Shown here: positions 25,877-35,684 of the stretch, one piece after another
How positions within the stretch are numbered: the first letter of the stretch is position 1
How the letters are laid out: each line of letters opens with the position of its first letter
From: Polynucleobacter campilacus
Lineage (GTDB): Bacteria > Pseudomonadota > Gammaproteobacteria > Burkholderiales > Burkholderiaceae
Assembly (NCBI RefSeq): GCF_002206625.1
Contig: NZ_NGUP01000001.1
Location: 496,001 to 560,000 of the forward strand
DNA: 64,000 nucleotides
Reading direction: 5' to 3'
Position numbers and translations under genes: made by a program
Notes under the pieces: generated by a model
What the model saw: only the letters and a program-made list of their open reading frames with translations
Database searches by the model: none
Told to the model about the DNA's origin: nothing

Positions 25877-26055
25877 ATCTTTGTACTCAACTGTCAATTG
25901 GATTGCTGGACTCGTAATTTCGAGGGAATATGTAATCTTAACCCCTTCTAATCACCTCTTCTAGCATTGATATTAAAACCCAGAAATGGTGCATCTGATC
26001 GCCGAAATTGTGCAGCACCGTAATTACCACTAATTTTTGTAACTTAATATGGGGC

Positions 26056-26274
26056 ATGCGTATCAAAATTACCAAAAACCTCGTACTCCATACTCAAATT
26101 CAAGAGATGACAAGCGTTCCTGAAGCCCTCTTTCCGGAAGGGGAGTATCTTGCCAACCTCACCCCTGAGGGAAAGATTGAGCTAATGAATACGAAGAAGA
26201 TCAAGGCACGATTTTCTTTTTCTCAATTCAGGGAAAAAGTCTCTCTCGGCGAATTTGTAGTTGTAGAAAGCTAA
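26056..26274 (+). CDS. small hypothetical protein
   Basis: 72 residues from the ATG at 26056 (an upstream ATG at 26008 would add 16 residues that look less natural). The protein is charged, soluble and ends in short alternating beta-type strands (KKIKARFSFSQFREKVSLGEFVVVES). No family recognised. It converges with the next small gene, with five bases between stops. Confidence 0.5.
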   Translation: MRIKITKNLVLHTQIQEMTSVPEALFPEGEYLANLTPEGKIELMNTKKIKARFSFSQFREKVSLGEFVVVES

Positions 26275-26279
26275 ACGGG

Positions 26280-26657
26280 TTAGTGATCTAAATCTAAACT
26301 CTGAATCAAGCTGGCAAGCTTAACCACAGACTCAAAAACGCTTGAACTACTGGCCTCTACATCCAGATTTTCCCAATTAAATTCTAATGAGAAATGGGCT
26401 GACTCAATAATCAGCTCATAGCTTGAGGTAGCTTTGTTAATAGACTTGGATTGCAGATCCTCAGTGATGGGCACTTTAATTGCCTCAATTGCATTAACCA
26501 GCATCGCCACCTCAGTCTCGGTGAGCTCCCTGCTGTGTAAGACATCGTCTGTTCTCTTAATGGAAATCTTAGAGCCGCTATCAATCACGACCTCATATTG
26601 ATTTAAGCCAAGATCAAACCAAACCGTTAACTCAAGGGCAATCGGATAGTGTTTCAT
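26280..26657 (-). CDS. hypothetical protein
   Basis: 125 residues, soluble, acidic, with no signal peptide or membrane segment. The sequence alternates predicted strands (IALELTVWFDLG, YEVVIDSGSKISIKR) with a helix (TETEVAMLVNAIEAI). I recognise no family. It stands alone between the 72-residue gene and the carboxylesterase and looks coding from its length and even composition. Confidence 0.55.
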   Translation of the reverse strand: MKHYPIALELTVWFDLGLNQYEVVIDSGSKISIKRTDDVLHSRELTETEVAMLVNAIEAIKVPITEDLQSKSINKATSSYELIIESAHFSLEFNWENLDVEASSSSVFESVVKLASLIQSLDLDH

Positions 26658-26835
26658 TGAATCGACCTTGTCGGCTTGTAATCAATATAGAAGGATTTCA
26701 TCTGTAGCCTCCAGGGCGCTTACAACTGATGAAATCATCTTACACCTCAATAGCCCGAATTGACTACCCAAGGGCTGTTTTGAGGAACCCCATTAAAATG
26801 AATGATCAGAAACTCCCATGCTAACTGGAGCCCCC

Positions 26836-27507
26836 ATGGAATTACTACCTTGTATTGAACTGGAAACTACCCCAAATCCAACGGCTGCCGTCATTTGGCT
26901 GCATGGTCTTGGGGCTGACGGCAATGATTTCGTTCCCATCATTCCTGAGCTCAATCTTGCTGGTTGCCGTGGTATTCGCTTTGTCTTTCCGAGTGCACCA
27001 AGCATGCCAGTCACTTTAAATGGTGGTTATGTCATGCCTGCTTGGTATGACATCATTGGGCGCAGCTTGATGGATCAAGAAGATGCTGCTGGTATTCAAA
27101 AATCAGCTGTATCTATTGTTCAATTAATCGAGCGTGAGGCAAACCGTGGCATTGCTTATGACAATATTGTTTTGGCTGGCTTCTCACAAGGCTGTGCTAT
27201 GGTCTTACAAACTGGCTTACGCTTTCCACATAAACTTGCTGGCATCATTGCACTCTCAGGATATTTACCACTAGCAGCAAGCTTGCCGATTGAAAAACAC
27301 TTAGCAAACCAAAACACGCCTATCTTCATGGCTCATGGAGAATATGATCCAGTGGTTGCGCTAGACCGCGCGCAAGCCTCACATGCTTTGCTTGAAAATA
27401 TGGGGTATTCAGTAGAATGGAATGAGTATCCAATGGAACACTCCGTTAACCGTGAAGAGCTTCTTGATATCTCACACTTCTTGCAACGGGTTCTAAGCTC
27501 TCAATAA
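26836..27507 (+). CDS. carboxylesterase/phospholipase-type alpha/beta hydrolase
   Basis: 223 residues from the ATG at 26836, preceded by CTGGAG; an ATG six codons earlier (26818) has no ribosome binding site. The signature of the carboxylesterase 2 family is clear: VIWLHGLGADGNDF near the N-terminus, nucleophile elbow GFSQGCAM, AHGEYDPVV with the acid, and MEHSV with the catalytic histidine. It hydrolyses short-chain esters or lysophospholipid-like substrates in the cytoplasm. It converges with the broken TauE gene, with a four-base gap. Confidence 0.9.
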   Translation: MELLPCIELETTPNPTAAVIWLHGLGADGNDFVPIIPELNLAGCRGIRFVFPSAPSMPVTLNGGYVMPAWYDIIGRSLMDQEDAAGIQKSAVSIVQLIEREANRGIAYDNIVLAGFSQGCAMVLQTGLRFPHKLAGIIALSGYLPLAASLPIEKHLANQNTPIFMAHGEYDPVVALDRAQASHALLENMGYSVEWNEYPMEHSVNREELLDISHFLQRVLSSQ

Positions 27508-27511
27508 ATAC

Positions 27512-28298
27512 TTATATCAGGCCATCGGTGATCAACTTAATACTGGCTGCTAGCAGGAAAAACTGGACAATACGGTAATACCATTTCGTTGATATTTTTT
27601 CGGCTAGATAAAATCCGAGATAAACGCCAACCGGTACGCAAGGCAGAAGAATCATCGAGGTAGCCAGTTCTTTGAAATTGAGTAAATCCAAATAGGCATA
27701 GGGTCCCAGCTTGCCAAAATTAATAAAAGTGAAGAATATTCCCAAGGTAGAGGCGTACGCCATTGGTAATAACTTCTCTCTCAACATAAAGATGGTGATC
27801 GGTGGACCGCCATTGTGGGCCAAGAAACCAGTGAATCCAGACATCAGTCCCATGAGACGGCCCAACCAAGGGTAAGGCTTAGCCTCTCTCAAATCGAAAT
27901 GAGAAGTCACCAGCATCTGAATTAAAAACAGCATAATAAAGATACCTACAAACAGCGTTAAAGCTTTGGGTGTGATGATGGTAAAAAAAAATCATACCTA
28001 AGAGCAAACCAAGGAATCCAGCTGGCAGAATGAGTTTTAGAATTCGCCAATTGGCATTCTTCAAGAATCGCCGTATCCCCACCAAATCAATCGCAATCAA
28101 TAGTGGCAACAATATCGCTAAAGCTTCATTCAAGCCTACCTGACTAGCCATAAGTGGCAGCGATAGTACGCCTAAGCCGGCACCAAAGCCACTTTTTGAA
28201 ATCCCCACCAAAACCACACTAGCAATCGCACAGATGAAAAACGCTAGCGAATGGGCGTGAAAAGATTCAATAACTGGGTTCATCAGAGCATCTAGCAT
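27512..28298 (-). pseudogene. TauE/SafE-family permease, split by a one-base frameshift
   Basis: Two overlapping minus-strand frames together encode one protein: the first (start at 28298) gives the N-terminal half with VLVGISKSGFGAGLGVLSLP, the second gives the C-terminal half with a matching second repeat GFTGFLAHNGGPP. They meet in a run of nine T on the minus strand (plus-strand A-run 27983-27991). Removing one T joins them into an unbroken ~261-residue protein with about eight membrane segments, the normal length. The family exports sulfite, sulfoacetate or related anions. Because two other genes here show the same kind of error, a base-calling artefact is more likely than true inactivation. 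Confidence 0.85.
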
Positions 28299-28328
28299 GA
28301 CGCAATACTAACAAGAGATGCTGGCTGT

Positions 28329-29603
28329 CTAAGCAATAAATAAATACATTGCTGCCAGACCCATAAAACCGGTTGCACCCCAGCCAAGCATTTTCATAGT
28401 CCAACTTGCGGTATGCGAGCCCATCACCGAGCTCTTAGAAGACAAAACCATGATCGCCACCATCAATGGAACAGCAACAATGCCATTAATCACAGCACTC
28501 CAAAATAAGGCCTTCATTGGGCTAATGGGTGAGTACTGAATGGCTAAGGCTAGTAACACACTCAAGGCAATAATCGAATAAAACTTACCAGCTTGAGATG
28601 CCGAATCCTCAAGACTTGAGCGCCAACCAAAGACTTCTGACAATGCATAGGCTGCTGAGGCAGCAAGAACTGGCACCCCCATCAACCCCACCCCCAAAAT
28701 ACCCAAAGCAAATAAAAGAAATGCAAATTCACCGGCTAATGGCCTAAGGGCCGACGCTGCCTCTGCTGCTGTATTAATATCGCGCACTCCAGTAGCATGC
28801 AAAGTCACCGCTGTTGCCAAAATAATGCAGTAAGCAGCGACATTCGAATAGAGCATCCCGCTCCATGTATCCCACTGAATTCTGCGTAACTCTGTTTTTG
28901 CCTCTGACTCACTACTTTGATTGAGCAGATTACTTTGATGCCTTAAGTTCATATCCTCTACTTCTTGAGAGGATTGCCAAAAGAATAAATAGGGGCTGAT
29001 GGTGGTTCCAAAGATGCCTACGATCACTGCGGCTGAATCTGTGTTCCAAGTAAAAGAGGGAAAGAAAGTACTCCAGACGACTTCGCTCCAAGGAATATGC
29101 ACTGTAAATAAAACTGCGCCATAAGCCAGCAAGGATAAAGAGAGCCATTTCAGAAAGAAAACGTAATGGCGATAGGGAATCAATATTTGTAAAAGTAGGG
29201 TTAAGAAAACAAACACGCCAGTCATGATGTGCCAGTTAACTCCAGTGACTAATTGCGCTACTTCACCCATTGCCGCAATATCAGCGGCGATATTGAGCAC
29301 ATTAGCAATTAAGAGCATCAGCACCAATAAAAACAATACGGGAGGAGAAAAAGCATCCTTCATATTGGCTGCAAGACCTCGGCCTGTAACCCTCCCAATC
29401 CGAGCACATAAGACTTGAATGCTGGCCATTAAAGGGTATGCCAAAGGCATTGTCCACAACATGTTTAGACCAAATTGTGCACCTGCCTGAGAGTAGGTAA
29501 CAATTCCGCTGGGATCATCATCAGCAACCCCAGTGACTAAGCCAGGACCGACCCTAGACAAAGGGTGATGCTTAATACGTTGCCAAATGACAGAAAGATT
29601 CAT
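28329..29603 (-). CDS. Nramp-family divalent metal transporter
   Basis: 424 residues with about eleven membrane segments. The TM1 metal-binding motif appears as DDDPSGIVTYSQAGAQFG, and the TM6-like region reads GILGVGLMGVPVLAASAAY. Absence of the canonical MPH in TM6 suggests an Nramp-related branch with altered selectivity rather than a standard manganese importer. The gene begins 33 nt beyond the T-run of the dctP terminator and lies next to the TauE pseudogene. Confidence 0.85.
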   Translation of the reverse strand: MNLSVIWQRIKHHPLSRVGPGLVTGVADDDPSGIVTYSQAGAQFGLNMLWTMPLAYPLMASIQVLCARIGRVTGRGLAANMKDAFSPPVLFLLVLMLLIANVLNIAADIAAMGEVAQLVTGVNWHIMTGVFVFLTLLLQILIPYRHYVFFLKWLSLSLLAYGAVLFTVHIPWSEVVWSTFFPSFTWNTDSAAVIVGIFGTTISPYLFFWQSSQEVEDMNLRHQSNLLNQSSESEAKTELRRIQWDTWSGMLYSNVAAYCIILATAVTLHATGVRDINTAAEAASALRPLAGEFAFLLFALGILGVGLMGVPVLAASAAYALSEVFGWRSSLEDSASQAGKFYSIIALSVLLALAIQYSPISPMKALFWSAVINGIVAVPLMVAIMVLSSKSSVMGSHTASWTMKMLGWGATGFMGLAAMYLFIA

Positions 29604-29635
29604 TACTCAGTGTAGTACCTATTGGATGAGGTAAA

Positions 29636-29657
29636 GAAAAAGGGCTCCTAGGAGCCC
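29636..29657 (-). terminator. intrinsic terminator after dctP
   Basis: GGGCTCCTAGGAGCCC (29642-29657) is a perfect palindrome; on the minus strand it is followed by TTTTTCTTT. It begins 22 nt after the DctP stop codon and lies just before the Nramp gene. Confidence 0.85.
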
Positions 29658-29679
29658 TATGCTTACAAGTAATCAGCGC

Positions 29680-30762
29680 TTAAAGCTTTTTATTAAAGCT
29701 ATATTGCGCAAAAGCTTGCTCTGCCACATTGAACCATTGCGCTTCCATGTTTCTGAATACACGATAGTCATCAAAAATCTTCTTGAACTGAGGATTCTTG
29801 GCAGACTCTTCTGCATACGTTTCTTGACTGGCCTTAAAGCAGGCATCCATCACCGAGGTGTTGAACTTGCGTAAGACTGCACCACTCTCTAGTAAGCGCT
29901 GTAATGCTGGTGGGTTTAAAGCGTCGTACTTAGCGCACATGTCCACATGCGTCTCAAAGCAGGCAGCCTCCCAAGCAGCTTGATATGCAGGCGGCAAAGA
30001 ATCCCACTGCTTTTTATTAACCAAGAAAGATAAGCCTGCAGCACCCTCCCAAAACGCGGGGTAGTAATAGTTCTTGGCAACTTTTGCTAAGCCTAATTTT
30101 TCATCATCGTAAGGGCCGACAAATTCAGCGGCATCAATCGTGCCTTTTTCAAGAGCTGAATAAATTTCGCCCGCAGGTAATTGCTGTGGAACTACTCCCA
30201 ACTTTGAGAGAACCTGACCTGCAAATCCAGCGATACGGAACTTTAAGCCTTTGAGATCTTCAGGAGATTTGATTTCTTTACGAAACCAACCACCCATCTG
30301 AGTACCTGTTTGCCCACCCAGGAAATTCACAATGTTATAACTAGCATAGAGCTCACGCATTAGCTTCATACCATTGCCATGTAGCATCCATGCTGATTGC
30401 TGGCGAGCAGTCATACCAAACGGCGCCGCAGTATCAAATATAAATGCGCTGTTCTTACCAAGGTAGTAATAGCTAGCCGTATGACCGCATTCAACCGTGC
30501 CATTCTGAACTGCATCTAATACTTGTAATGCAGGAACAACTTCACCAGCTGCAAATATTTTGACATTAAATTTTCCGTCGGTAGCCTTGCGTAATGAATT
30601 GGCAAAAATCTCAGGTGCGCCATACAAAGTATCCAAGGATTTAGGAAAGCTAGATACCAAACGCCAATTGAGGGTTGGCAAGCTTTGCGCAATAGCCGGT
30701 GCGCCAATGGCGGCGACTCCAGCACCAATAGTCGCTTTCTTTAAAAATGAACGTCTTTGCAT
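29680..30762 (-). CDS. TRAP transporter solute receptor (DctP family), Tat-exported
   Basis: 360 residues. A twin-arginine leader MQRRSFLKKATIGAGVAAIG ends at PAIAQ. The mature part has the DctP fold: NWRLVSSFPKSLDTLYG, VLDAVQNGTVECGHTASYYYLG, LKGLKFRIAG (with the arginine that binds the carboxylate) and ALEKGTIDAAEFVGPYDD. Members of this subgroup bind 2-oxo monocarboxylates such as pyruvate and its analogues. DctQ/DctM membrane genes are not adjacent. A strong terminator follows. Confidence 0.9.
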   Translation of the reverse strand: MQRRSFLKKATIGAGVAAIGAPAIAQSLPTLNWRLVSSFPKSLDTLYGAPEIFANSLRKATDGKFNVKIFAAGEVVPALQVLDAVQNGTVECGHTASYYYLGKNSAFIFDTAAPFGMTARQQSAWMLHGNGMKLMRELYASYNIVNFLGGQTGTQMGGWFRKEIKSPEDLKGLKFRIAGFAGQVLSKLGVVPQQLPAGEIYSALEKGTIDAAEFVGPYDDEKLGLAKVAKNYYYPAFWEGAAGLSFLVNKKQWDSLPPAYQAAWEAACFETHVDMCAKYDALNPPALQRLLESGAVLRKFNTSVMDACFKASQETYAEESAKNPQFKKIFDDYRVFRNMEAQWFNVAEQAFAQYSFNKKL

Positions 30763-30781
30763 TTCTTTCTCCCTTCAGTAT

Positions 30782-32128
30782 TTATTTACCACCAACAGTC
30801 ATCGAGCCAATCAAAATTGAACCAGTTTCTTTAGTTCCCCGGATCAACGTATCGCTCCCAATCATGGCAATATCTAAAAGCATCTCGCGTAAATTACCTG
30901 CGATCGTTACCTCTTCGACTGGGTACTGGATTTCACCATTCTGAACCCAATAGCCAAAAGCACCACGTGAATAGTCACCCGTGACATAGTTCACGCCCTG
31001 CCCCATTAATTCAGTCACCAAGAGGCCCGTTCCCATTTCTTTTAATAAAGCAGGTAATCCGCCTTTGGGAGTTTTCTTGCTTTGTAGTTTTAAATGATGT
31101 GCACCGCCAGCATTGCCTGTAGTCTTCATTCCCAATTTACGCGCTGAGTATGTGGATAAAAAATATCCTTCTAAGATCCCCTTATCCACAACGGTGCGGG
31201 GAGATGTCTTCACACCCTCGTCATCGAATGGTGCACTACCCGTCATCGACTTCAGATGCGGATTTTCAAAGAGGCTGATATGTTTTGGAAGTACTTGTTT
31301 ACCTAAACTGTCTAACAAAAAGCTCGTGCGTCGATAGAGCGCACCACCTGACACAGCCTGTACCAATCCGCCCAAGAGCCCTGCAGCTAATGGTGCCTCA
31401 AAAATGACAGGGCAACGGCGCGTCGTCAGTGATCGTGCTTTCAAACGGGATAGCGCGCGCTGCGCCGCATATTGACCAATCAATGCAGGGTCGGCTAACT
31501 CTTCTGGTATCCGCGAACTGGAATACCAGTCATCACGTTGCATATTTGACTGTTTACCACCTTCACTTGCAATGGGTGCGCAAGAAATATAGTGGCGAGA
31601 AAATGGGTAGCCCCCCATAAATCCGTGACTTGTGCCCATCATGAAATGTGCATGGTGTGCAGATACAGAGGCACCATCGCTATTCTGAATTTGCTTACTC
31701 ATTGCAAATGCAGCGCCTTCTGCAATGCGGGCAATTTCTACTGCATGTGCGGCATCAATATTCCAGGGATGAAATAAATCTAGGTCGCGTGGATTTTTTT
31801 CTAAGAGTTCACGTTCAGCTGGTCCAGCACAAGTATCTTCAGCAGTGTGCTGAGCAATGTGATAAGCAGCATCTACTGTTGCCTTCAAAGATGCTTTAGA
31901 AAAATCACTCGTACTAGCATTACCGCGGTGATGTCCTAAAAATACCGTGACTCCGACTTGCTTATCCAAGCTTTGCTCAATCGTTTCGACCTCGCCTTTA
32001 CGGACCGTTACGGAGAGGCCTTGCCCCTCAGAGACCTCGGCAACCGCATCCGAAGCCCCCCTTCTTTTGGCTTCTTTGAGCAAGAAATCGACGATTTCTT
32101 GAAACTGACTAGATGTATATGTAAACAT
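30782..32128 (-). CDS. pmbA: metalloprotease-related protein PmbA/TldE
   Basis: 448 residues, standard TldE/PmbA length, with the N-terminal QEIVDFLLKEAKRRGASDA, VSEGQGLSVTVRKGEVETIE and the C-terminal QGVNYVTGDYSRGAFGYWVQNGEI core split only by nearby residues. It is the non-zinc partner of TldD; the heterodimer trims peptides (microcin B17 maturation, CcdA turnover in Escherichia coli). TldD is not in the window. The start is 26 nt from that of mog, on the opposite strand. Confidence 0.93.
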   Translation of the reverse strand: MFTYTSSQFQEIVDFLLKEAKRRGASDAVAEVSEGQGLSVTVRKGEVETIEQSLDKQVGVTVFLGHHRGNASTSDFSKASLKATVDAAYHIAQHTAEDTCAGPAERELLEKNPRDLDLFHPWNIDAAHAVEIARIAEGAAFAMSKQIQNSDGASVSAHHAHFMMGTSHGFMGGYPFSRHYISCAPIASEGGKQSNMQRDDWYSSSRIPEELADPALIGQYAAQRALSRLKARSLTTRRCPVIFEAPLAAGLLGGLVQAVSGGALYRRTSFLLDSLGKQVLPKHISLFENPHLKSMTGSAPFDDEGVKTSPRTVVDKGILEGYFLSTYSARKLGMKTTGNAGGAHHLKLQSKKTPKGGLPALLKEMGTGLLVTELMGQGVNYVTGDYSRGAFGYWVQNGEIQYPVEEVTIAGNLREMLLDIAMIGSDTLIRGTKETGSILIGSMTVGGK

Positions 32129-32154
32129 GCCCTAATAATAGCTAGAATAGAAAC

Positions 32155-32778
32155 ATGAAGCATACCGAAGACCAAAAGCGTAGCTCCCCAAATGAAGTCA
32201 AAATCGGCCTGATTTCGATCTCCGATAGAGCCAGCAATGGGGTATATCAAGATGAGGGCATCCCTGCCCTACAGTCTTGGTTAATGAAAGCCATTAGCAA
32301 CCCCTGCGACTTTCATGAGCGTCTTATTGCAGACGAATCTGAAATCATCACAGAAACCATTGTTGAATTGGTAGACGATATGGGGTGCGATCTGGTACTC
32401 ACCACAGGAGGCACAGGCCCATCTCGTAGAGATGTCACCCCTGAAGCTACCCTTGAAGCCGGAACCTGTGAAATGCCGGGCTTTGGCGAGCAAATGCGGC
32501 AAATCAGCCTGAAATTTGTTCCGACGGCGATTTTGTCTAGGCAGGTAGCTGTTTTGAGAGAAATAGAGGGGCATGCTGCGCTCGTCATCAATTTACCCGG
32601 TCAACCCAAAGCGATTGCTGAAACACTAGAAGGTCTTAAGGATGAGAATGGGAAAGCGATTGTGCCCGGCATCTTTGCAGCAGTTCCTTACTGCATTGAT
32701 TTAATCGGCGGGCCTTATATCGAGACCCATGAAGAGGTTATCAGAGTCTTTAGGCCAAAGAGCGCACTCAAGAAATAA
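32155..32778 (+). CDS. mog: molybdopterin adenylyltransferase
   Basis: 207 residues with the MoaB/Mog fold. IGLISISDRASNGVYQDEGIP near the N-terminus, the substrate loop TTGGTGPSRRDVTPEAT, and the proline-glycine stretch LVINLPGQPKAI are the family marks. It adenylates molybdopterin before molybdenum insertion. It is divergent from pmbA (26 nt) and converges with orn (26 nt). No other cofactor genes are present in this window. Confidence 0.92.
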   Translation: MKHTEDQKRSSPNEVKIGLISISDRASNGVYQDEGIPALQSWLMKAISNPCDFHERLIADESEIITETIVELVDDMGCDLVLTTGGTGPSRRDVTPEATLEAGTCEMPGFGEQMRQISLKFVPTAILSRQVAVLREIEGHAALVINLPGQPKAIAETLEGLKDENGKAIVPGIFAAVPYCIDLIGGPYIETHEEVIRVFRPKSALKK

Positions 32779-32804
32779 ATGCTTTTTTGAGTTTTCACTT
32801 CCCT

Positions 32805-33392
32805 TTACTTCGGTAGTGGAATGATAAATTTATCGCGGTAGTACTTGAGCTCTTCAATCGATTCTTCAATATCTGCCAATGCAGTATGTGCCTGGTTTTT
32901 GGTAAAGCCCTTCACTAACTCTGGATGCCAGCGCTTGCACAACTCCTTGAGAGTCGAGACATCAATACTTCGATAATGAAAATAAGCTTCCAACTTTGGC
33001 ATGTACTTGGCCATAAAGCGACGATCTTGGCCAATCGTATTGCCACACATCGGAGCAATACCGGCCTTGATGTATTTCTTTAAAAAGGCAATGCACTCGG
33101 CCTCAACAGTTGCCTCATCCAATGAGGATGCTTTGACCTTATCGATCAGACCCGAACGCCCATGAGTGCCTTTATTCCAAGCATCCATTGCATCTAAAAC
33201 GGCATCCTCTTGATGAACGACCCAGACAGGGGCGGTTGCAATGGTATTCAGGTGGGCATCAGTAACAATGATGGCGATTTCTAAAATCCGCTCAGTTTCG
33301 GGATTAAGGCCCGACATTTCCATATCCACCCAAATCAGGTGCTCATCGGCGGGGGGTGCCTTTTTCTCGGCCGTGTTCGTTTGTTCACTCAT
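32805..33392 (-). CDS. orn: oligoribonuclease
   Basis: 195 residues. The DEDDh exonuclease motifs are visible: [20 protein letters not shown] (first Asp and Glu), the second-Asp segment [12 protein letters not shown] and the HTALADI end. It degrades two- to five-nucleotide RNA remnants and pGpG, and is usually essential in this class. The N-terminal ~12 residues before DEHLIW are an extension. Its start is 15 bases from the divergent M48 protease start. Confidence 0.95.
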   Translation of the reverse strand: MSEQTNTAEKKAPPADEHLIWVDMEMSGLNPETERILEIAIIVTDAHLNTIATAPVWVVHQEDAVLDAMDAWNKGTHGRSGLIDKVKASSLDEATVEAECIAFLKKYIKAGIAPMCGNTIGQDRRFMAKYMPKLEAYFHYRSIDVSTLKELCKRWHPELVKGFTKNQAHTALADIEESIEELKYYRDKFIIPLPK

Positions 33393-33407
33393 ATCTATAA
33401 TGATCTC

Positions 33408-34658
33408 ATGACATTCACAATTGTTTTTCTAATCGCCTTTATTGCCAGTTTTGGCCTACGCCACTGGTTATCCCAACGCCAAATTCGCTATGTCGCCCAG
33501 CACCGCGATCAGGTTCCCGCAGAATTTACTGAAAAAGTGAGTTTGGCTGAACATCAAAAAGCAGCTGACTACACTATCGCCAAACTACGCCTTGGCATAT
33601 TAGAAAATGGAGTCAGCGCCATTATTTTAATTGCCTTCACTTTATTGGGTGGATTGCAAATTCTGAATATGGCCCTGCTACAATTTCTAGGCGAAGGCAT
33701 TGCCCAGCAAATTGCTCTACTAGTCTCGATTGTGCTTATCTCCGGAATCATTGATCTACCCTTCTCCTGGTACAAGCAGTTTTATCTGGAGGAGCGTTTC
33801 GGCTTTAATCGCATGGGTAAGAAATTATTCTTTAGCGACATGATGAAGGGTATAGGGGTAGGTGGCGCAATCGGCGTGCCACTACTTTGGGTGATCCTCA
33901 CGCTCATGGCTCAAGCTGGCGATCTTTGGTGGCTTTGGGCATGGGGGGTATTGACCGCATTTAGTGTATTAATGCAGTGGATCTTCCCTACATTTATTGC
34001 CCCGCTCTTTAATAAGTTCCAAGCTTTAGAAGATGGTCCCTTAAAAACCCAAATTGAAGCACTACTGAAACGCTGTGATTTTGCTAGCCAAGGCTTGTTT
34101 GTAATGGACGGCAGCAAGCGTAGCGCTCATGGCAATGCATTCTTTGCTGGCATGGGCAAGGCAAAACGTATTGTCTTCTTTGATACTTTGATTGAAAAAC
34201 TCAACCCTGGTGAAGTAGAGGCTGTACTTGCTCATGAGTTGGGCCACTTTAAACGTCAGCATATTCGTAAGCGCCTCTTAGTTTCTTTTGCTTTGAGCTT
34301 TGGTATGTTTGCTCTACTAGGATGGATTAGCACCAAGGTCTGGTTCTACACCGATCTGGGGGTTATGCCCAACCTCAATGGTTATAACGGCGGCCTAGCG
34401 CTGGCGCTCTTTATGCTGGTATCTCCAGTGTTCAGCTTCTTCTTCACACCACTGGGCAGCCTTGCTTCTCGTAAACATGAATATGAAGCTGACGGTTTTG
34501 CAGCTGAAAAATCTTCTGCTCAAGATTTGATCTCTGCTTTAGTCAAGCTTTACCAAGACAATGCTTCAACGCTCACCCCAGATCCAATTTACACCGCCTT
34601 CTATAGCTCACATCCACCAGCACCACTGAGAATTGCCAATCTCCAGCGTCTGAGCTAA
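33408..34658 (+). CDS. M48-family membrane zinc protease (CAAX protease 1-like)
   Basis: 416 residues from the ATG at 33408; an in-frame start at 33339 would add a non-hydrophobic stretch overlapping orn. About seven membrane segments; zinc motif HELGH at residues 276-280 ([10 protein letters not shown]) and the downstream EYEADGFA third ligand. Bacterial relatives of Ste24 degrade membrane or misfolded proteins; no prenylation exists here. rsgA follows after 12 nt. Confidence 0.92.
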   Translation: MTFTIVFLIAFIASFGLRHWLSQRQIRYVAQHRDQVPAEFTEKVSLAEHQKAADYTIAKLRLGILENGVSAIILIAFTLLGGLQILNMALLQFLGEGIAQQIALLVSIVLISGIIDLPFSWYKQFYLEERFGFNRMGKKLFFSDMMKGIGVGGAIGVPLLWVILTLMAQAGDLWWLWAWGVLTAFSVLMQWIFPTFIAPLFNKFQALEDGPLKTQIEALLKRCDFASQGLFVMDGSKRSAHGNAFFAGMGKAKRIVFFDTLIEKLNPGEVEAVLAHELGHFKRQHIRKRLLVSFALSFGMFALLGWISTKVWFYTDLGVMPNLNGYNGGLALALFMLVSPVFSFFFTPLGSLASRKHEYEADGFAAEKSSAQDLISALVKLYQDNASTLTPDPIYTAFYSSHPPAPLRIANLQRLS

Positions 34659-34670
34659 TACGAATCATCG

Positions 34671-35684
34671 ATGGAACAATTTCACGCGCTACTGACTGCC
34701 TCTTATGGGAGACACTATCTAGCGCAGCGTTTGGTAGCAGATGCACAAGGAAATCATTCACCTCAGGGGCCATTAATTCAGGTAAGCACGCCCGCTAAGC
34801 AGCACGTTGGTGCAGTGGGTGATCGCATGCTGCTCGAAATGACATCGGCAGATCAAGCGCGCATTATTCAGATTGAACCACGTGACAATATTTTGTATCG
34901 CTCCGATGCATTTAAGAGCAAGATTATTGCCTCTAATGTCGATCAAATTTTAGTAGTACTAGCAACGCAACCGGCATTCTCACCAGATCTTTTAGGTAGA
35001 GCAGTGGTAGCTGCAGAAGCTAACCAAATTGGTTTACATATTCTCTTAAATAAATGTGACCTCAAAGATAATTTAGAACACGCACGCAAAATCATTGCAC
35101 CGTATGCACGCATGGGCTACTCAGTGAGTGAGGTATCCGCCAAGTTTGACTCTGAATCGATTAATGCTCTCCAGATGGCACTCTGCGGCAAGGTCTCTGT
35201 CTTTGTAGGTCAGTCAGGTATGGGTAAGTCTAGTCTCTTAAATGCCTGGGTTCCCAATGCTGCTGCACTCACCCAAGAATACTCAGTGCGCTTAGATACT
35301 GGTAAGCACACCACTACCGCTTGTCGTTATTTTGAATTACCACAAGCTTGGGGTAGAGATGCTTCTGGCAAGCTTGGCGCCCTCATTGATTCTCCAGGTT
35401 TTCAGGAGTTTGGTTTGGCCCATATGTCAGTCAGTGAATTGCAACATGCCTTTAGAGAATTCAAAGATTTACTGGGTAAATGTCGCTTTCACAATTGTGC
35501 ACATGAATCAGAGCCTGATTGCGCTGTAAGAGATGCAGTCAATAGAAACGAAATAGCGCCAGAAAGACTAGCGCTATTTAGGCAACTGCACTCTGATTCA
35601 AAAACAGCAGATACGCAAATTCAGGGGATTAGCCAAGCCAAAGAGCGATGGTCAGCATTAGCAATAAAGCCATCCAAGCGATAA
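34671..35684 (+). CDS. rsgA: ribosome small-subunit biogenesis GTPase RsgA
   Basis: 337 residues with the circularly permuted GTPase order: OB fold, then NKCD (G4) before the P-loop GQSGMGKSSLLNA (G1) and DSPGFQEF (G3). The C-terminal zinc knuckle CRFHNCAHESEPDC is complete. It releases factors from the maturing 30S subunit. The gene follows the M48 gene by 12 nt and its last 56 bases overlap the convergent CbiB-like gene. Confidence 0.96.
   Translation: MEQFHALLTASYGRHYLAQRLVADAQGNHSPQGPLIQVSTPAKQHVGAVGDRMLLEMTSADQARIIQIEPRDNILYRSDAFKSKIIASNVDQILVVLATQPAFSPDLLGRAVVAAEANQIGLHILLNKCDLKDNLEHARKIIAPYARMGYSVSEVSAKFDSESINALQMALCGKVSVFVGQSGMGKSSLLNAWVPNAAALTQEYSVRLDTGKHTTTACRYFELPQAWGRDASGKLGALIDSPGFQEFGLAHMSVSELQHAFREFKDLLGKCRFHNCAHESEPDCAVRDAVNRNEIAPERLALFRQLHSDSKTADTQIQGISQAKERWSALAIKPSKR

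Noticed and set aside
29642..29657. CTAGG-containing palindromes (also at 16071 and 37348) as a mobile repeat family
   Set aside because: Each has a different stem and a T-run after a gene end; they are ordinary intrinsic terminators that share only a CTAGG centre.
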